From Chloroflexota bacterium (GTDB taxonomy: Bacteria > Chloroflexota > Limnocylindria > QHBO01), in NCBI GenBank assembly GCA_024636135.1, contig JAGXHP010000038.1, forward strand, positions 1 through 7,846: a stretch of 7,846 nt of DNA, given 5' to 3'. Within the stretch, counting starts at the first letter, position 1. Every line of letters starts with the position of its first letter. The notes under the pieces are model-generated. The model ran no database searches. It was not told the DNA's origin and worked only from the letters and a program-made list of their open reading frames with translations. Position numbers and translations under genes: made by a program. Below are positions 1-4,528 of this stretch, in pieces.

Positions 1-61
1 CAGCCGGCCCTCGCGAGCAGCTGACGGGTGGACCGAGCGACGACGTTCCCGGCAGCGACGG

Positions 62-671
62 TCAGGCCGGCCGGCCGCCGAGCCGAGCCCGAAGCCCCTC
101 CACCAGCGAGTAGGCCGCCGGCACCACGATCAGGGTGAGGAACGTGGAGCTCAGCAGCCCGCCGATCACCACCGTGCCGAGCTCGGCCGCGATGATCGAT
201 CCCTCGTTGAGCCCCGCCGCCAGCGGCACGAGCGCAAGGATCGTGGCCAGCGCCGTCATGAGGATCGGCCGCACGCGGGTGTGACCGCCCCGGCGAGTTG
301 AAGGCGAGGACGAGCATCAGGTAGACGAGCGCCACCGCCACTCCCATCGCGACGAAGAGGCCGCCGAACGCCTCGGCCTGCTGCTGGCTGACGCCACCGA
401 CCGAGACCGATACGCCCGCCGGCAGCTGCCCGTCATCCTCGAGCCGATCGAGCTCGGCCTGGACCGCCGCCGAGATCGCGCCGGTGTCCTCGCCGATGAC
501 CTCGCCGCTCACCGTGGACGAGGGTGCGCCACCGACCCGGCTCACCGTGGCGCGAACGTTCTGCTCGTCGATCGTTGCGACGTCGGCCAGGGTCACGCCC
601 GGCCCGACTGGCAGCCGGCCGAGTGCCTCGACCGAGTTGACCGCTTCGGATTCGTCTTCAGCGAATGAGGA
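62..671 (-). pseudogene. RND-family efflux permease, 3' remnant with internal deletion
   Basis: This is the C-terminal part of an AcrB/MMPL-type RND inner-membrane efflux pump, which would exchange protons for drugs or other substrates. Read on the minus strand, one frame from about 671 down to 296 gives a periplasmic docking-domain stretch (LPVGPGVTLADVAT, then GEDTGAISAAVQAELD), GGVSQQQAEAFGGLF and the membrane helix VALVYLMLVLAFNSP. The next recognisable residues, GGHTRVRPILMTALATI, follow at once in a different frame and continue to RLGGRPA and the stop at 62-64. In intact family members roughly 70 residues, holding several helices, separate these two blocks. The junction near 284-300 is therefore a deletion that also breaks the frame. 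The 5' side meets an in-frame stop at 672-674, so the first several hundred residues are missing too. It cannot make a working pump. The 61 bases beyond the stop are too short to assign. Confidence 0.85.
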
Positions 672-714
672 TCACCGATGGGCCACCCTCGCCTGACAGA
701 TCGAAAGTTGTCTC

Positions 715-743
715 CCGTCAGCGGTTATGTCACTAACGATATA
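715..743. repeat. Dyad element, copy 1
   Basis: Bases 717-743 match 1674-1700 at 26 of 27 positions. The core TATGTCACTAACGATATA is an imperfect dyad; copy 2 has the perfect arms TATATC and GATATA. Outer bases AGCG and CGCT (about 720-723 and 746-749) extend the symmetry. On the minus strand the element contains ATAAC, a possible -10 box facing the RND remnant. The form suggests a repressor operator, of the kind PadR-type regulators use, but no PadR gene is present here and that link is inference. It could instead be a dispersed repeat. Confidence 0.6.
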
Positions 744-812
744 TTCGCTGGACTGGACGGGCCGAGCTGATCGAACTCGGCTCGGACGGCGACCGAGCAC
801 TACATCGAGTGC

Positions 813-847
813 TTGACATGCAACTTGTGAGTTGCATAATGAGCCGA
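813..847 (+). promoter_or_regulatory. Promoter and palindromic operator of the ArsR-SRPBCC operon
   Basis: A consensus -35 TTGACA (813-818) and a -10-like CATAAT (835-840) are 16 bases apart. The spacer is filled by a perfect inverted repeat: 8-base arms ATGCAACT (818-825) and AGTTGCAT (830-837) around TGTG. A dimeric winged-helix repressor bound here would block RNA polymerase, so autorepression by the adjacent ArsR-type protein is the natural reading. Transcription should begin about 6-7 bases after the -10 box, at or next to the A of the ATG at 847, which implies a leaderless message. Confidence 0.8.
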
Positions 848-1161
848 TGCAGACGGCGACGTTCGCAGCGCTGGCGGACCCCACCCGACGAGGGCTCCTC
901 GATCGGCTGCGGGGAGGCGGGCCGATGTCCGTGAGCCAGCTGGCCGACGGACTGCCGATCACCCGCCAGGCGGTGACCAAGCACCTCGACGCACTCCAGG
1001 GCGCCGGGTTGGTGACGATCGCCCGGCGCGGCCGTGAACGTCTCCACTCCCTGAACCCCGCCCCACTGCGCGAAGTTGACGCGTGGCTCGCGCCCTACGC
1101 CGCGGCGTGGGATGCGCGTCTTGAGCGGCTGCAGGCGCACCTTGAGGAGGAACGCACATGA
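847..1161 (+). CDS. ArsR-family winged-helix transcriptional repressor
   Basis: This is a 104-residue DNA-binding repressor of the ArsR/SmtB fold. Residues about 5-70 form the winged helix-turn-helix: FAALADPTRRGLLDRL is the typical first helix, MSVSQLAD the second, and ITRQAVTKHLDALQGAGLV (38-56) the recognition-helix region. The wing follows (IARRGRERLHSLN). The metal-binding ELCVCDL motif of true arsenic or zinc sensors is absent, so it probably does not sense metal. It belongs to the subgroup paired with SRPBCC proteins. I chose ATG847 over the in-frame TTG at 832 because 832 lies inside the operator, whereas 847 coincides with the expected transcription start, giving a leaderless mRNA. 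The gene overlaps the next one by four bases (ATGA), so the two are co-transcribed and probably translationally coupled. The effector is unknown. Confidence 0.93.
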   Translation: MQTATFAALADPTRRGLLDRLRGGGPMSVSQLADGLPITRQAVTKHLDALQGAGLVTIARRGRERLHSLNPAPLREVDAWLAPYAAAWDARLERLQAHLEEERT

Positions 1162-1598
1162 CCGATTCCGTCACCACTCCCGACACGACACTCGCGTCGA
1201 TCGAACGCAAGCTCGAGCTAGCCGCTTCTCCCGACCGTGTGTGGCGGGCGATCACCGATCCCGACGAGCTTTCGCAATGGTTCCCGGATCGGGCGGAGAT
1301 CGAGCTCGTCGAAGGCGCCGATGGGAGGTTCCATTGGGACACGCATGGGTCGTTCGCGGTCCGCGTCGAGGCGATCGAACGCCCAAGGTACTTTGCGTGG
1401 CGCTGGGCCAACGACGCGAACACGGACCTCGATGCCGCCGACGAAGTGACCCTGGTCGAGTGGCTGGTCGAGCCGCTGTCCAGCGGAGGGACCCTGCTGA
1501 CCGTGCGGGAGTCAGGCTTCAAGAGCGACCGGCACCGCAACGGGAACGACACCGGCTGGACCAGCGAGCTGGCGGAGCTTGCCGCGTTTCTGGGTTGA
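1158..1598 (+). CDS. SRPBCC / AHSA1 domain protein
   Basis: This 146-residue cytosolic protein has the START-like helix-grip fold, which encloses a hydrophobic cavity for a small ligand. The family signature is clear: IERKLELAASPDRVWRAITD (15-34), then ELSQWFPD, then GRFHWDTHGSFAVRVEAIE, ending in the long C-terminal helix (WTSELAELAAFLG). The family is named after the Hsp90 activator Aha1, but small bacterial members paired with ArsR regulators are not shown to be chaperone activators and their ligands are mostly unknown. A strong Shine-Dalgarno GAGGAGG (1144-1150) sits inside the end of the arsR-like gene, seven bases before this ATG. It may bind or remove the compound that relieves repression by its partner, but that is inference from the pairing only. 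Confidence 0.93.
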   Translation: MTDSVTTPDTTLASIERKLELAASPDRVWRAITDPDELSQWFPDRAEIELVEGADGRFHWDTHGSFAVRVEAIERPRYFAWRWANDANTDLDAADEVTLVEWLVEPLSSGGTLLTVRESGFKSDRHRNGNDTGWTSELAELAAFLG

Positions 1599-1671
1599 TG
1601 CGGTCGGATCGTCGACCGCTCACGTGATCTTCGACCTGCGCAGACACCGGAGTTCAGTCGACGGCTGGCCC

Positions 1672-1709
1672 CTGTCAGCGGTTATATCACTAACGATATA
1701 GCGGCTGAC
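1672..1709. repeat. Dyad element, copy 2
   Basis: This is the second copy of the element at 715-743, in the same orientation and differing at one base in the 27-base core. It is the more symmetrical copy: outer arms GTCAGC (1674-1679) and GCTGAC (1704-1709), inner arms TATATC (1683-1688) and GATATA (1695-1700), centre ACTAAC. It lies in the 192-base gap after the SRPBCC gene. On the minus strand it contains TATAAC, a plausible -10 box pointing toward the end of that gene, where no minus-strand gene exists. It could be an orphan operator-promoter or a dispersed repeat. Confidence 0.65.
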
Positions 1710-1790
1710 GGCGACGCGGCGCTCTCCGACAGGCATCCGGGCCGAACGCCGAGCCGCCCAGGTTGGCAACGCCTGTGCAGTCACGGAGAC

Positions 1791-2120
1791 ATGGCTTCCT
1801 ATTCGGTGAACACGCGGGCTGTGGCGCGCGCAAGGGAACGCATCGATGCCCGGCAGTACACCCTCGACAGCACGTGGGGCGAAGTTCAGCCCGATGCCGA
1901 CGCCGAGAATCGCTACCTGGAGTCCCACTCCTGGGACGAGTACGCGGAATGGCACCTGGGTCTGACCGATGACGCCACCGACGAGACCAAGGACCGCTAC
2001 GCCTTCGTGATGGGCGATCTTCGACGGATCCACCGCAGCGGCATCATCGCGTGCCACTACCGCGCCGCCGAGTGGCGGCACAAAGCGGTAGAGCTGGCCG
2101 CCCACGAGCTCCTGCAGTAG
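1791..2120 (+). CDS. Small conserved protein of unknown function
   Basis: This 109-residue protein is soluble, charged, and has no signal peptide or membrane segment. Its middle and end (ESHSWDEYAEWHLGL, residues 44-58; TKDRYAFVMGDLRRIHRSG, 66-84; IIACHYRAAEWRHKAVELAA, 85-104) match a pattern I recall as a conserved hypothetical protein in many actinobacteria and related high-GC bacteria. The conserved Trp, His and acidic residues suggest a structured helical protein, but I know of no assigned reaction. GGAG at 1785-1788 is only two bases from the ATG, which is close for a ribosome site; no better in-frame start is visible. It stands alone, with the dyad element upstream and the convergent VapBC pair downstream after a 70-base gap in which I see nothing. 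Confidence 0.88.
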   Translation: MASYSVNTRAVARARERIDARQYTLDSTWGEVQPDADAENRYLESHSWDEYAEWHLGLTDDATDETKDRYAFVMGDLRRIHRSGIIACHYRAAEWRHKAVELAAHELLQ

Positions 2121-2190
2121 CTGGATCGCGCCGCCGGCATCGGCTGACCAGAGCCGTGGCGATGACCGAGGCGACGGACTCGCCAAGACC

Positions 2191-2610
2191 TCAGGCGTCG
2201 GCGGGGAGGAGGCGGAACGGGCGACCACCAGGTCCACGCAGGACACGGAAGTGGCGTTCGTCGAGCGTCAGGAGGTCGCGCACGCCGTAGCGGTTCGCGA
2301 GCACGACGATGGAGGCATCCGCCAGACCGATCTCCAGGTCGGCGTGGCGACCGATGAGCCGCTCGGCCGCGGCAACCTCGTCCGCTTCGAGGGCTTCGAG
2401 CCGATAGACGCCACGCCCGATCTCGGCCAGCAAGGCCCGCTCGGCCGCCTGCCCGACCCGCGTGGCGAGCAGGTAGTCGAGCTCGGCGAGCACGAACGGC
2501 GACAGGATCCACGGCGGTGGCGCCTCCTCGAGTGCGCGTCGCGCAGCCTCATGCTGTCGCTGGCTGCCATCGATGGCCGCAAGGAGCCCACTCGTGTCGA
2601 GGATGATCAC
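2191..2610 (-). CDS. vapC: PIN-domain toxin, VapC-like ribonuclease
   Basis: This 139-residue PIN-domain protein is predicted to be a Mg-dependent endoribonuclease that stops translation by cutting specific RNAs when its antitoxin is degraded. The four acidic residues expected at a PIN active site are present: D5 (IILDTSGLLAA), E43 (FVLAELDYLL), D98 (IGLADASIVVLA) and D117 (LLTLDERHF). Length and order fit VapC. The start is a GTG at 2608-2610, overlapping the TGA of the antitoxin gene as GTGA, so the pair is translationally coupled. The gene converges on the 1791-2120 gene. Nothing suggests inactivation, though the RNA target cannot be read from the sequence. It is not closely related to the second PIN toxin at 6390-6782; only the fold motifs are shared. 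Confidence 0.93.
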   Translation of the reverse strand: MIILDTSGLLAAIDGSQRQHEAARRALEEAPPPWILSPFVLAELDYLLATRVGQAAERALLAEIGRGVYRLEALEADEVAAAERLIGRHADLEIGLADASIVVLANRYGVRDLLTLDERHFRVLRGPGGRPFRLLPADA

Positions 2611-2828
2611 CGGTCGCCGAAGCCGTCAAGCTCCTCGTCGACCCGGTCGGCAAGGTCCGGTTGCCCGCTCTCGAACAGTGGCAGCCGCGGCTCCGCGACT
2701 CGGTGCGTCCCCGCCACCAACCCGATCCCCTCTCGGATGAGATCCGCCTCGCTCCGACCCGTCGAACGCGCCGCGCGACGCAGCGCCCGCTTCAACTCGT
2801 CAGACAGGTAGACGGTCGTCTTCTCCAT
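2607..2828 (-). CDS. vapB: Ribbon-helix-helix antitoxin, VapB-like
   Basis: This is a 73-residue antitoxin. Residues 1-38 form a ribbon-helix-helix DNA-binding domain of the CopG/Arc type: MEKTTVYLSDELKRALRRAA (beta strand then first helix) and GRSEADLIREGI (second helix). The acidic tail (PLFESGQPDLADRVDEELDG) would wrap the toxin's active site. I chose ATG 2826-2828 because the beta strand that contacts DNA starts at once after it. An in-frame ATG three codons upstream is possible, and the reading frame open to 2921 has no support beyond that. The antitoxin precedes its toxin with a GTGA overlap, the normal VapBC order. The palindromes at 2827-2867, just upstream of and overlapping the start, are the likely autorepression site. 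Confidence 0.9.
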   Translation of the reverse strand: MEKTTVYLSDELKRALRRAARSTGRSEADLIREGIGLVAGTHRVAEPRLPLFESGQPDLADRVDEELDGFGDR

Positions 2829-2867
2829 GCCACCCATTCTACCATATATTAGGTGGCATGCATGCCA
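2827..2867 (-). promoter_or_regulatory. Palindromic operator/promoter of the vapBC pair
   Basis: Three ATGCC half-sites lie within 41 bases. ATGCCACC (2827-2834) and GGTGGCAT (2852-2859) form an 8-base inverted repeat, and TGGCATGCATGCCA (2854-2867) is a perfect 14-base palindrome. Between the first pair sits AT-rich TAATATATGG (read on the minus strand, about 2842-2851), a good place for the -10 region. Ribbon-helix-helix antitoxins bind such tandem palindromes as toxin-antitoxin complexes and repress their own operon. Confidence 0.7.
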
Positions 2868-2911
2868 TACGGTCGAGGCAAACCGATGATCAACGTCTCG
2901 GCCTCGGCCAG

Positions 2912-3050
2912 CTTGACTCATGAGGAGTCACGAATACTCAGCGACTCCAGGTACTGCTCGACAGGGCGGAGTGAGCAGGTGCTCGGCGAGATCGCTCAGG
3001 GGTACCGCAGGTACTGAGCTTCGACCGGGCGTTCGACCGGATCCCCGGGG
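2912..3050 (+). pseudogene. Relic of a second VapBC operon, related to 6127-6782
   Basis: Three blocks match the intact pair downstream, in order and on the same strand. Block 1 (2913-2961) matches the operator, start and first codons of the antitoxin (6107-6170) with two small gaps; the start codon ATG has become ACG (2930-2932). Block 2 (2959-3007) matches 6332-6380, the antitoxin's end, at constant offset. Block 3 (3008-3049) matches 6723-6764, the toxin's last motif (VLSFDRAFD). The deletions between blocks are about 164 bases (not a multiple of three) and 342 bases. The antitoxin middle and nearly the whole PIN domain are gone, so no toxin or antitoxin can be made. The operator dyad survives as TGACTC and GAGTCA (2914-2919 and 2925-2930). 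Confidence 0.82.
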
Positions 3051-3182
3051 CTCGACCGTTCGGTCATAGGCGACAACCAGGGCGGCGTCTGGTGGTGGCC
3101 GATCGGGGGACGGGTCGCCTTCGGTCACCCCGCGATGGTGGTCGCCGAGCTGATGGACCTCCAAGTGCTCGGCGTCCGGTGA
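3051..3182 (+). pseudogene. Unidentified gene, 3' fragment only
   Basis: The frame ending at TGA 3180-3182 reads LDRSVIGDNQGGVWWWPI, then GGRVAFGHPAMVVAELMDLQ and VLGVR. Third positions are almost all G or C, as in real genes of this window, and the peptide looks like folded protein (hydrophobic strand, then an amphipathic helix) rather than chance translation. There is no start codon or ribosome site before it: the frame runs straight back into the VapBC relic. I read it as the last 40 or so codons of a gene whose front was lost when the relic was joined to it. I do not recognise the family. Confidence 0.4.
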
Positions 3183-3227
3183 TGCATGGTTCGGTCTGGT
3201 ACGTATCGCTGACGTCCCGAGAATACC

Positions 3228-3254
3228 GGCCGGGGGCTGCTGCCCCCCCCGGCC
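3228..3254 (+). other. GC-only hairpin in the leader of the CHRD gene
   Basis: GGCCGGGGG (3228-3236) can pair with CCCCC and GGCC inside the run 3243-3254, enclosing CTGCTG plus three surplus C residues. It ends about ten bases before AAGGAG (3264-3269), the ribosome site of the gene at 3274. It has no T-run, so it could be a weak factor-independent terminator for debris upstream, a mRNA-stability stem, or a structure tuning translation. No choice can be made from sequence. Confidence 0.45.
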
Positions 3255-3273
3255 CCAGCGAACAAGGAGTCTC

Positions 3274-3840
3274 ATGAAACGCCTCGCCACTTTCCTCGCG
3301 CTCGCCCTCACCCTAGCGCTCGCCGTCCCCGCCGCGGCGCGCGTGGACGCTGTCTATACGGCCAAACTGAGCGCGCTCAACGACTCAGGCGCCAGCGGCC
3401 ACGCGGTCCTGCAACTTCGCGGCGATCAGCTCACCGTTCGCCTCACGGTGTCCGGCACGGAGCCGGGCTTCCCGCACCTCCAGCACATCCATGGCTTCGC
3501 CGATACGACCGAGTCCCAGTGCCCGCCGCCTTCGGCCGACACGGATGGCGACGGCCTTGTCAGCGTAGGGGAAGGCTCCTTCTTCTACGGTCCCGAGTTC
3601 GTGCGCACCCTGTCGACAACCGGGGCGCAGGAGCCCCTGAATCTCGGCATCGCACCCGTCGCGAACGCCGGGGGGAGCTACACGTACTCGTTCACGTTCA
3701 CCGTGGATGGTGATGCTGCCGACGTGGCAGACGAGTCGATCGTGGTGCACGGCCTCGACCTCGATGGCGATGGAACGTACTCCAACTTCATGGAGGCCAG
3801 CCTTCCCGTGCTGTGCGGAGAGATCACCCGCCGCAACTAG
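3274..3840 (+). CDS. Secreted CHRD-domain protein with calcium-loop motif
   Basis: This 188-residue exported protein has a classic signal peptide (MKR, then a hydrophobic Leu/Ala core, cleavage likely after AAA at 20-22). The mature part looks like a CHRD domain: VYTAKLSALNDSGASGHAVL (27-46), QLTVRLTVSGTEPGFPH, and the HLQHIHG cluster (H68, H71, H73), with a late HG at 159-160. CHRD domains were named from chordin and occur in many secreted bacterial proteins; their role there is not settled. An insert holds DTDGDGLVSVGE (89-100), which fits the twelve-residue EF-hand/dockerin calcium loop (D89, D91, D93, E100). A second Asp-rich stretch (LDLDGDGTYS) follows. C83 and C181 could form a disulfide. 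AAGGAG at 3264-3269 supports ATG3274. The histidine cluster might also bind metal, but this is inference. Confidence 0.88.
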   Translation: MKRLATFLALALTLALAVPAAARVDAVYTAKLSALNDSGASGHAVLQLRGDQLTVRLTVSGTEPGFPHLQHIHGFADTTESQCPPPSADTDGDGLVSVGEGSFFYGPEFVRTLSTTGAQEPLNLGIAPVANAGGSYTYSFTFTVDGDAADVADESIVVHGLDLDGDGTYSNFMEASLPVLCGEITRRN

Positions 3841-3856
3841 TCCCTTCCTTCCAGGC

Positions 3857-3890
3857 CATGACGGCGCGGTTTCACGACCGCGCCGTCATG
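3857..3890 (+). terminator. Strong hairpin terminator after the CHRD gene
   Basis: CATGACGGCGCGGT (3857-3870) and ACCGCGCCGTCATG (3877-3890) are perfect 14-base complements around the loop TTCACG, beginning 16 bases after the stop codon. There is no T-run on either strand, which is common for such hairpins in high-GC genomes. It also lies just beyond the truncated minus-strand gene at 3894-4058, so it could act in both directions. Confidence 0.8.
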
Positions 3891-3893
3891 CTG

Positions 3894-4058
3894 CCGCGCG
3901 ACGACCGCGTCGGCCGGACCGAGGTAGGTCAATGTGGCCAGGACATCGATCTCCTGCCCGGCTCGGTAGCGTTCCTGCCCGGCCTCCCGCGTGAGCCGGA
4001 ACGAGGCATCGGAGTCCTCGCCCACCAAGTGGTATGCCGGCTGAGCCGAGGGCGTCGC
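3894..4058 (-). pseudogene. Fragment of a small beta-rich, probably exported protein
   Basis: The minus frame reads ATPSAQPAYHLVGEDSDASF, then RLTREAGQERYRAGQEIDV and LATLTYLGPADAVVAR. The pattern of a beta strand (FRLTREAG), RYRAGQEIDV and TLTYLGP resembles the immunoglobulin-like domain of secreted or lipoprotein-type bacterial proteins (YtkA-like or BsuPI-inhibitor-like) with a YRAGE.I.V.ATLTYLG core; this is from memory of the pattern, not a search. Only about 55 residues remain. On the C-terminal side the frame runs straight into the terminator hairpin; on the N-terminal side it becomes the antisense of a different gene, with no start or signal peptide. It is a stump without both ends. 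Confidence 0.5.
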
Positions 4059-4094
4059 GCGGTCAATGATCCGCTGAGGGGGCAGTGCGGTCGG

Positions 4095-4295
4095 GCAGAA
4101 CGGATCGTCTTCCAGACCGAGGATGGGTGCTGCCAGGCCTTGACCCCGGCGTCCTGGTCGCCGAGCGGCGAGGAGATCCGCTTCGCACTCCATGACCCAT
4201 CGCACCGCGGCACGTTCGCCGTCCGCGTGGACGAAAGCGGACCGCCTCGGCGATTGAGCGAGGAACTCGTTGTCGGTTGGCTACAGGGTCAGTAG
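4095..4295 (+). pseudogene. TolB-like beta-propeller protein, C-terminal fragment
   Basis: The plus frame reads AERIVFQTEDGCCQALTPAS, then WSPSGEEIRFALHDPSHRGT and FAVRVDESGPPRRLSEELVV, ending GWLQGQ and TAG at 4293-4295. The SWSPSGEEIRFAL core and the DESGPPRRLS turn fit the WD40-like/TolB propeller blade (usually WSPDG.RIAF followed by DGSG..RLT). Only about one and a half blades are left of what is normally a six- or seven-bladed, several-hundred-residue protein. There is no start or ribosome site; upstream the DNA switches to the opposite-strand fragment. A perfect palindrome GCGGCCGGCCGGCCGC (4295-4310) overlaps the stop and could be the original gene's terminator stem. Confidence 0.5.
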
Positions 4296-4528
4296 CGGCC
4301 GGCCGGCCGCGACCCTCATGCTCGAGGCCGAGGAGTCCGCGTGCCGGAGGGCTACGTCTGGCGGCAACCGATCGCCGGGCATGCCGCTCAGGCGCGGATC
4401 CTAATGCCGAGCGGTCCGTTCGAGGCAAGACCAAGCACGAGAAGCTCATCGCCGGCCTCCAGCACATGGTCCCCTGCTACCGTTGCCAACCGACCCAGCA
4501 AGCCAGCTGACGGAGAGGAACCAGGGGG
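4296..4528. other. Gap without a convincing gene
   Basis: These 233 bases hold the palindrome at 4295-4310 and several short open frames on both strands, none with a ribosome site or consistent coding bias. The minus frame ending at 4388 has GDHVLEAGDELLVLGLAS, which faintly resembles the last strand of an RCK_C (TrkA C-terminal) domain, but it has no start and only moderate codon bias. The CPBP gene's ribosome site (AGGGGG, 4523-4528) closes the region. Confidence 0.4.

Noticed and set aside
1076..1627. Plus-strand open frame of 183 codons over the arsR-SRPBCC operon
   Set aside because: Arg-rich out-of-frame shadow of two well-supported overlapping genes.
2121..2190. Possible shared terminator between the convergent 1791-2120 gene and vapC
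   Set aside because: No stem of convincing length and no T-run in these 70 bases.
1620..2246. Minus-strand open frame of 208 codons, containing YIVSDITAD, a peptide also encoded at copy 1 of the dyad element
   Set aside because: It is the antisense of a conserved gene plus the repeat; the shared peptide is simply the translation of the repeated DNA.
2928..3311. Minus-strand open frame of 127 codons
   Set aside because: It runs antisense across the relic, the gene fragment and the CHRD start; composition is Arg/Pro-rich shadow type and it lacks a ribosome site.
4295..4310. Perfect 16-base GGCC-rich palindrome
   Set aside because: GGCCGGCC runs are frequent in DNA of this composition (another at 64-77); a terminator role for the TolB-like fragment is possible but not demonstrable.
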